Assembly: GCA_033961575.1 (NCBI GenBank)
Contig: CM066738.1
Span: forward strand, 99,659,478-99,723,477
Source: Aselliscus stoliczkanus
Lineage: Eukaryota; Chordata; Mammalia; Chiroptera; Hipposideridae
Direction of reading: 5' to 3'
DNA: 64,000 bases
A program made the position numbers and the translations under genes. Below, one piece after another: positions 57,251 through 64,000 of this stretch. Under the pieces are notes generated by a model, which saw only the letters and a list, made by a program, of their open reading frames with translations, did no database searches and was not told where the DNA came from. Position 1 is the first letter of the stretch; the number at the start of each line of letters is the position of its first letter.

Positions 57251-60200
57251 CACTATGGCTCCCCCTTCAATTCAGCTACAGAGCACTGGACAAGAGCCAT
57301 GAGAGCTGTGGTCTCAGTCCTAAGTATTCCTAAGTGCACAGTAAGGCACATCTCTCGGTCTCCGACCTTCTTAGCTAAATGAAGGCTTGAGGGTATATGT
57401 TTCCTTCCAGCCCTGATGCTCTGGAGATCCATGACACATGAAGCTATGGGACACCTGTCCAGATGCCACATTAGAATGTTTCGGTCTGCTTTGACCCTGC
57501 ATGGGACACCAGGTAAGCGTGCCCATAAATATCTCTGGGTCATTCTGTGCTGGGCCAGAGGCTGACACACATTGACTTCTGCGACTTGTTGTGCAGAAAC
57601 CAAAAAAATAAAAAAACAAAATTCTGTATCTTGAAATTGAAACCCAATACCTATCCCCTTCCCATTGGGGAACTGCAATTGGTTTGCTTCTCTGGTTTGT
57701 GATGTTTGCAGGGAAAAGTTTTTCTACTGATTTACATCATTTTCCTAATAGAAAATGTGGAGCCTACTATATTCCAAAGAGAGTTCAGCTGGGTGAGGCC
57801 CCGGCATTGGAACCCCTCCCCCTATGACAGCCCTCACTCCATTGCCTCGAATCACTACCTTTATTCTTGATATTGCTGCTCCTACACAAGGAACTCAGCA
57901 GAGCCACCTACATCACCAGCTGGGTTAATGCGAGATGAAAATGCGGCACCCTGGCCGGGGAAAAGAAGTCAATCTCCCCTCCTCACAGACTGGCTCCCCA
58001 ACCCACCACTGACAGGCAACCCCCAAAGATTTGCAACTTCTGCCCTGGGACATGCTCAGCATCTGCAATGGGAGTGAATGAGAGGTCCGGCTGAATCACC
58101 TGTCAAATGTACTGCCAGCCCATGGTGGGGATGGCAGCCACCAACTTCAAAACACCGAAGGGCACATACCTGGTCCCCACCCTCCCTGTGTCCATGCTCA
58201 GTCTGAGGACAGTAGCACACAGGCATCTCCCGTTAACACCCAGGCAGAGGATGGCAATGATGGAGAGGCGAGGAGAGGAAGGGGGCGGCTGGGGGCCAGG
58301 AGAACAGATACCTGAAAACCTTCCTGGGGACAGCAGGAAGGACTGGGAGGTGGCACTTAGGTGCTTAACTGAGGCTCTAGGTTCCCAGCACACATGCGAT
58401 TGTCCCATTGGACTTCACTTACAAAGTACGAATTCGAAGACAAAATGAGTTAGAATTTCAAGATTCAGCAACCACAGGGCCTCCAAGCCCAAGCATGAGG
58501 ACTTTCTGAGCACTGGGCCCCATGTGACTGTCCAGCTGCCCACCATGAAGCCAGCCCTGGGTCTCATGTGCCCATGGCTCAAAACAAGGGCCATTTAAAC
58601 TCATCACTTGTGAGTGTTGGAGCAGAGGCAGAACCCGGAGACGAGGGTTTCAAAGGTGGGCCAGGCATCAGTTCCCCCACTGGTCCTCTTGTGCCCGGGT
58701 GATCCCCAGATGGAGATCAAGTGCATCAAGCCCACTGCACGATAGCTGGCTCTCAGCAAGGGCTCAGTAAGTGGCAGCTGTCCCTGACAGAGTGGCGGGT
58801 TTCTAAGAATAGTGCTTCCGGGACCAGAGTCAATCCCATAAGGGGCCCCTGTGAATCTGCTAGGAACCCAGCAAAAGGAGGGGAGGAAAGTAGACAGATG
58901 CAGAGCAGAGAGCGCCCAGAGATCAGCTTCCAAGGGACTGGGGTAGAGCAAGAGAACATCATGTTTCTAGTTCACAAGCCGCAGAGCCATAAAGCTGGGC
59001 TTATCGCCAGTCTAAAGGACACTTCGCTTTGGTCTCGCAAAATGAATAAAGTAAACAGCCCAGTGGGGGTAGGGGCTGCAGGTGGGGGCTGGGACAATGA
59101 TAAGAAACAGTCAGTCATTTTGGGGAAATTAAGCCTGCTGTCTGTGAGTTTAAATATCCATTTGAATATAGCCCACACGCTTTGGAGTCCAGAACTTAGA
59201 TGCAATTGCGGAGACAGGTTTTGCCTTTTGTCACACAGTGCAAGGAAGGGGTACAATTTCACCAACATCTTAAGCCTACTGAGAGATCTGCATGGAAGCT
59301 GGCCATGTGTTCAATGATGCTACTGAGACGCGCTGTCACTGTGGTCCTCCCCTGCACCAGTGTCCCTGGGCCATTCCGTCCCAGGCATGCCAGCTCGGGC
59401 CACGTGCTGCAGGAAACAGGGAACAGGGAAGGGGCCAGAGGAGCTCCCAGCCTGCTCCCGGGTGACTCTGCAGCACTTCAATACATCACCATCGTGGCCC
59501 CTGTCACCTCTGACAGTAAATATGATTTTAGCTGTCAAGCATCTGACAGAAAACAAAACCTAATTTACTGCCAAATTCAGCCTACACAAGCGCACACCTG
59601 GCTCCTGGAGGCTCGGGCTGCTGAAATGCACCCTCGGGCAGGATTTCAGGGGACCAGCTGAGAGGGCATAAACCCCAGCCCAGGCCAGGCAGTGCTTACT
59701 GTTGGAGGAAGGGGAATTGGGGATGTAGCTACTATTCTTACCACTGTAAGTTGTAAAAAGACTTTGAGAATGTTATTACTAATAATATGTTCCACTATAA
59801 TTCTACTGTTAGCAATAAATTGCCTATTGAAGCAAGACCTTTTATGCTAATTCCAAGGGGGAAAACGACACTTTCTTACACTACCTGCTTTGCAGACTGA
59901 GTCTTCTAAGGTGATTTTGGGTACTGTCCCTGTGCTTTTGAGAAGAACACAATTTCAAAAAGCCCAAATTCTCACACTGGCTGCTTGGAGTGGAGGGGAT
60001 GGGAAGGGGATGGGAGAAAAGATCTGGAAAAGAATTGAAACTCAGAAAGGTCAAGATCTGTTGTTAAGTTTGGAAATGGGCTCTCGGAACTGAACAAATG
60101 GATGTGTGTATGGATGTTTTCCTGTGTGTCCCAAATTAGGAGGCAAACGTGCATCAGAAACAACTAGAATGAGCCAAACAGGTAAGGCAATGGGAAATAA

Positions 60201-60359
60201 ATCTAAATGTGAACATGGAAAAAGTTGCATTGTGGATTCCTTTAAAGGATGCTCCTTGACTGCAGCAGGGCTCTGGGCATTGATGCCTAGAGCATGGACA
60301 CCTGGCTTCTAGGCTGGGTGGGTCTTAGCTCCTCGTGCGACCAGCATTCAGTAAGGGGT
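57251..60359. other. Repeat-poor region, about 3.1 kb, with a MEIS/TGIF-type palindrome
   Basis: No transposon recognised. The longest frame (58721-59317, plus, 198 codons) shows no family signature and overlaps minus-strand frames. At 59532-59549 ctgtca and tgacag form a perfect inverted pair around six bases. The surrounding block 59150-59600 looks like candidate conserved non-coding DNA. Confidence 0.4.
59532..59549. promoter_or_regulatory. Paired TGTCA sites, inverted (candidate)
   Basis: ctgtca-agcatc-tgacag. TALE homeodomain factors such as MEIS and TGIF recognise TGTCA, and paired inverted sites can bind dimers. The site lies in AT-rich repeat-free sequence. Function is not shown by the sequence alone. 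Confidence 0.25.
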
Positions 60360-60603
60360 AGTGACGAAGCCCAGTCAGCAGCTGGAGCAGTCAGGCCTAC
60401 CCAAGTTCAAATCTTGGTTTCATCACTTACTAGCTGTATGACCTTGGCCAAATCACCTAACCTTACTAAGCCTCAGCTTTCCCCTCTGTTAAATGGGGAT
60501 GAAAAGTACACCCACTGCAAAGCGCTGTAAAATTAAATGGCACATGTTAAGGTGCAAAGCACAGTGGTCAGCACAGAGTAGCCACTCAAGAAATGGTACT
60601 ATC
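60360..60603 (+). mobile_element. MIR SINE, nearly full length
   Basis: Ordered landmarks: cccaagttcaaatcttggtt, tcatcacttactagctgtat, gaccttggccaaatcaccta, ctgttaaatggggatgaaaa, and cagcacagagtagccactca. The clearest MIR in the window. Confidence 0.9.
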
Positions 60604-60631
60604 TGTGCTGCATATGGGTTCATGCCACAAG

Positions 60632-60725
60632 CAAAGATTGAGCATCTATGGAGTGCAGGCCCATAGAATTATACAGGTGAAAGACATGGGCCTGCTTTTA
60701 AGGAGCTCAGCAGGCGAGCAGATAA
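60632..60725 (-). mobile_element. L2 LINE 3' end, antisense
   Basis: Contains gattgagcatctatggagtg and ttaaggagctcagcaggcga, a weakened L2 terminus. Confidence 0.5.
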
Positions 60726-61554
60726 TACAAGGTGAGAAGAGTAAGACCCATGAGAGTGACATCTGGACAAAATGCTCTGAAATTGAAAAGATGGGGTAGG
60801 AAAACTTCAAATCAGTAAAGCTGTGTATATCACTTTATAAATCTATATATTCATCTCCCCATCTAGAAAAGGGAGTAATAATTCTCTCTTACCTCTTAGA
60901 GCTGGTATGAGGCCATCCCTCCCCGCCCCGACTGCAAAAAAAAAGTATATATATAAACAAATGTTGGAAAGTGCAGCACACTCTAAAAACCAAGGGAGTA
61001 GGTAGGAGAAGGGTGATGATGGCGGTGACATTGGGAAGAGTGAGAAGAATTCTTGGAAACTTTGTAGTTTGGTCGTTCATGAGAACTATGAGGGGTTCTC
61101 AGGTGCTCCAAAGTCACAGAAGATCACCTGGAGCCCAAGAATTACATCATGATTTCAAACCCAACTCCACTGTAATACAGGCTTTTAACAGAATCACAGT
61201 CAACTGCATACACACTTATAAATGGGGAGTTGAAACATCACATGGAAAGAGCGGTACAAAGCAAAAACTTGTCTTTCCCTGGAATGCTGTGCTACCAGAC
61301 CTCCCCAGAGGTCAAAAATATAAGAAGAGAAGTACCCCAAGAGTGGTCTATGCAACCACTGGACCTTGCGATGGCTCTGGTTAGAATTACAAGTTTGATC
61401 ATTTGTAGCCTGAATTGTATTAAAGAATATATCCTCCTCTTTGTGTATTACCCAGGAAAACTTCCATACCAATTTATGTGTGTCTGGAAGAGGGAGGATA
61501 GGAGAGTGCCCGTTTGCAAGTACAGTACAATGCAGACTGCTATCTTACCAGTTC
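60726..61554. other. Unique sequence
   Basis: No transposon recognised. Frames up to 137 codons on the plus strand (60971-61384) have no family features. Confidence 0.35.
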
Positions 61555-62110
61555 ATTCATTTACTCCTTGACAAACATTTATTGAAGGGTGCTATCAGTA
61601 GGCTGAATTGTGTCCCTCCAGATTTATTTGCTCAAGTCTTACCTCCCAGTTCTTCAAAATGTGACTGCATTTGGAGTTAGGGTGTTTAAAGAGGTAATTA
61701 AGTTAACATGAGGTCTTCAGGGTGGGCCCGACTCCAATATGACTGGTGTCCTTACAAGGAGAGAAAATGTGAAACAGACACACATAAAGGAGAGACCAAG
61801 TGAAGACACAGGGAGAAGATGGTCTTCTACAAGCCCTGGAAAGAGGCCTCAGCAGAAATGAAACCTGCCGACACCTTGATCCCGGACTTCCAGTCCCCAG
61901 ATGTGAAGGCAATAAATGTCTGTTGTTCAAGTCACCCAGCCCGTGGTAGCTTGTGACTCTAGCAAACTAACACAAAGGGCTACTATGTGTCAGACACTTT
62001 GCTAGGCCTTGGGGATACAAGAAAGAATAAGACTGTGCCCACTTCAGAGAGTTCACAACCTAGTGAGGGAACCTAGTGTATCTTACAGATACAACCTGCT
62101 GATGCTGGGC
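61555..62110 (-). mobile_element. L2 LINE 3' end split by a MaLR
   Basis: Left piece 61555-61592 (attcatttactccttgacaa, acatttattgaagg) and right piece 61977-62110 (ctactatgtgtcagacactt, tgctaggccttggggataca, acaacctagtgagggaac) are consecutive parts of one reversed L2. The MaLR LTR between them is the later insertion. Confidence 0.72.
61593..61976 (+). mobile_element. MaLR-type LTR (MLT1-like) nested in L2
   Basis: Landmarks: ggctgaattgtgtccctcca, caaaatgtgactgcatttgg, gactccaatatgactggtgt, gagagaccaagtgaagacac, and aggcaataaatgtctgttgt, ending gcaaactaacac. Solo LTR, no internal region. Confidence 0.8.
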
Positions 62111-62954
62111 TAAAGGCCAACCAGGGGACAGTGAGGGCATAAGGAAGAGTATGACTGCTCTGTAAGGGCTGGGGGGTTGGCGAGGGCAGAGGGTGGATGC
62201 ACACAGAGGGCTCCTGCTAAAATGACTCAGACTCAAAATTGCAATACGACCTGGATTATTCCTCAAGTCCAGTTTTTTGATGGCCAGTCTCTAATTAATG
62301 GATCACACCTCTTGGTACAGCATTTGTTTATCTACTAACTGTGCTTGTTCTTCTAGGCAGTAAATAAGCATAAATTCTCAGGGCTGTGAGGTCTGTTGGA
62401 GCTTCCTAATTCCATCGGGCAGCCTGGTGAGAGGTACAGTCAGCATCCAATTAATTCTAGACAGCCAATCAACAAGATCAGGGATATCCGGGTAGAGAAG
62501 GAATGGGGGAAGGAGGCAGGGAGGGAGGAAAAAAGAGACTGTCCAAGTTTCACACATACAGCTCAAGAAACAGGTGCATCCACGGCCGCCTCATGTGGGT
62601 AAAGTCAATAGTTGTTAGACTGTTGGATCTACAAGGATCTAAACAAAACATCGAGAGGGTTGCCCAAGACTTCTGCACTCCTACCTGGACAGGTAGCTTT
62701 ACCCAGGCTCACCTAGCAGAAGGTGGTGTGTCTCAGGGAAATAAAAAACAGATGCAACCAGACCTTTGAGTCCCATCCCTCCCTGACCATAGGTCAAAAG
62801 ACTGGCCCCTCCCTGCTGAAACTAACAGCCCACCGAGCTACCTGCTGTCAGCTGCAACCTCCATACGTACACCTGTATTAGCCACCATACCTGCCCCTGC
62901 CAGCTGCATGGACTATAAGATCATAAGGCGCCTCGGGCCTCACCTGGCTGGTGG
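62111..62954. other. Unique sequence
   Basis: No feature recognised. The 88-codon frame 62503-62769 has no family features. Confidence 0.35.
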
Positions 62955-63112
62955 TCCTCAGATTGATGGGCGAGTGAAGCACCTGGGGGCCAGTGAAACA
63001 TGCAGATTCTCAGGCCCCATCCCAGCCCTCAGAGGTCTGGAGTAGGGCCCAGAAGCCACATTTTTTACAAGCACTAAGTGATGTGAATGGGCCACACTTG
63101 GAGAAATACTCA
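62955..63112. mobile_element. MER5-type hAT-Charlie MITE
   Basis: Contains gtcctcagattgatgggcga, agattctcaggccccatccc, agcactaagtgatgtgaatg and ccacacttggagaaatactc, the MER5 order with both terminal repeats eroded. Confidence 0.75.
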
Positions 63113-63119
63113 TCCCGCG

Positions 63120-63425
63120 GCATCCTTTAAAATACAGATGAGAGGGAGGGAGGGTGGTAGATGAGGGTAAATGGGGTCAACTATTCGGTAAAGGAAGGAG
63201 AACTGACTCTGGGTGATGAACACACCATGTGATGTATAGATGATGTAGTACAGAACTGTACACCTGAAACCTATGTAACTTTACTAACCATTGTCACCCA
63301 AAAAAACTTTAATTAAAAAAAATACAGATGAGGAAATAAAGGCCTCAAAAGGCATGGGGACTTACCCAAGACCACAGAGCCAGCCCGTGGTAAAACCCCA
63401 CAGAACTCTTATCATTGTGGCCCAA
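63120..63425 (-). mobile_element. MIR SINE fragment split by an L1-like insertion
   Basis: Left remnant ends at the first copy of aaaatacagatgag (63129-63142). The second copy (63319-63332) continues into gaaataaaggcctcaaaagg, acttacccaagaccacagag and ccagcccgtggtaaaacccc, a reversed MIR core. Confidence 0.7.
63143..63318 (+). mobile_element. 5'-truncated L1-3'-end-like insertion
   Basis: About 176 bp: G-rich start (gggagggagggtggtagatg), gaactgactctgggtgatga, acacaccatgtgatgtatag, gaactgtacacctgaaacct, and an A-rich end. A perfect 14-bp target-site duplication flanks it. From memory this resembles the 3' untranslated end of L1 lineages common in laurasiatherians such as bats and carnivores. 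No tRNA-like head is present, so it is not one of the SINEs above. Confidence 0.7.
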
Positions 63426-64000
63426 AGTAACAACAATATCAATTAAAGACAGAGAATTCAGTGGTCCACGGGCCTCTGGCTTTCACCCACATCCCACTCC
63501 CTCTCCCTGCTTCCCAGACTTTTTTACAGAGATGGAACAAAATCCGAGGGAGATTATAATTTGGGGCAAGAAGTCTCTAAATGAACAGTAGGAGCACTTG
63601 AAACCCTAAAATATCTTTGCTCATTCATTTTCTCTGACTCGCTCCCTTTCGGTCTCCTGTATATTCCACAGAGGAATATGTGGTTGTTAGAATGAGCAGA
63701 AGACTAATACAAGACATACAGCCAAAGGGGTAAATAAATTTCAAAATCCAAATGGAAACTGGAATTTTAGCCCAAATTAATATGCTGTGTAATTAATACC
63801 TGTGCTTCTGTCAATCTCCATTTATGGCTGGATAGTGCCATAAGCCTTACCTCACAAAAGACCAGTTTCCACACATCCGTTTAGGGTTGAAAAAATAATC
63901 TTCCGAGATTATCAGGAGAATCCAAGGTGGAGGTGATTTTCCTCCCCTCATGGGCTTGAACTTGGGGAGACTTTCAACATAATGGTTGACATATAAAAGA
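63426..64000. other. Repeat-free AT-rich sequence at window end
   Basis: No transposon recognised. The stretch 63775-63860 contains tgtgtaattaatacctgtgc and ctccatttatggctgg, with homeodomain-like TAATTA and CDX/HOX-like TTTATGGC motifs, and may be conserved non-coding DNA. Confidence 0.35.

Noticed and set aside
58721..59317. 198-codon open frame, plus strand
   Set aside because: No family signature, and overlapped by minus-strand frames of 69-115 codons.
1..64000. Species assignment to colugo because of the ggccggcc SINE heads
   Set aside because: The colugo SINE heads I recall have a different tRNA-Ile-like body. The dimer plan and tail here fit rhinolophoid bat SINEs better, though this remains unverified recall.

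Overview
The window looks like ordinary non-coding nuclear DNA of a placental mammal, either intergenic or deep intronic. I found no convincing exon, RNA gene or CpG island. Open reading frames are short (210 codons at most), have no family signature I recognise, and several lie in or against transposon copies. The eutherian origin is clear from decayed L2, MIR, L1M/HAL1-type LINE, MaLR-type LTR and MER5-type DNA transposon copies in both orientations. Younger tRNA-derived SINEs point to the lineage. A dimeric type (called A here) has two tRNA-like heads, each ending in cccacatggg, and a 3' region ending in aataaaatcttt. From memory this resembles Rhin-1-type SINEs of rhinolophoid (yinpterochiropteran) bats. 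That assignment is from recall, not from a search.

Layout. 1-5 kb: mostly unique sequence with a MER5 copy, a short type B SINE and a (TG)n(GA)n microsatellite. 5-8 kb: MaLR LTR, then HAL1-like sequence broken by two type B SINEs in opposite orientation, then a full type A SINE. 8-17 kb: MIR, L2 and L1M fragments, another short type B SINE, a GATA microsatellite inside an LTR-like repeat, and a MaLR LTR. 17-30 kb: MER5, antisense L1M pieces, a short type B SINE, L2 and two TG tracts. 30-42 kb: unique sequence, a type A SINE with an internal inversion, L2 and MIR, a sense plus an antisense L1 fragment, and a long type B SINE. 42-57 kb: a tail-to-tail MIR pair, about 4.4 kb with almost no recognised repeat, three more MaLR LTRs, a hAT-type element with a perfect hairpin beside it, a type A SINE, and a (TTTC)n tract. 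57-64 kb: a 3 kb repeat-poor stretch, MIR and L2, a MaLR nested in an L2, a MER5, and an L1-3'-like insertion nested in a MIR.

There are no genes to assemble into a pathway and I do not see an undescribed biological system of the operon or defence type. The most noteworthy structure is in the SINEs. Short type B copies all stop at the same base followed by an A-tail, whereas long type B and type A copies carry a shared tail with a polyadenylation signal and a TCTTT Pol III terminator. One type A copy has the signature of twin-primed insertion. All family names are by eye and need RepeatMasker/Dfam confirmation.
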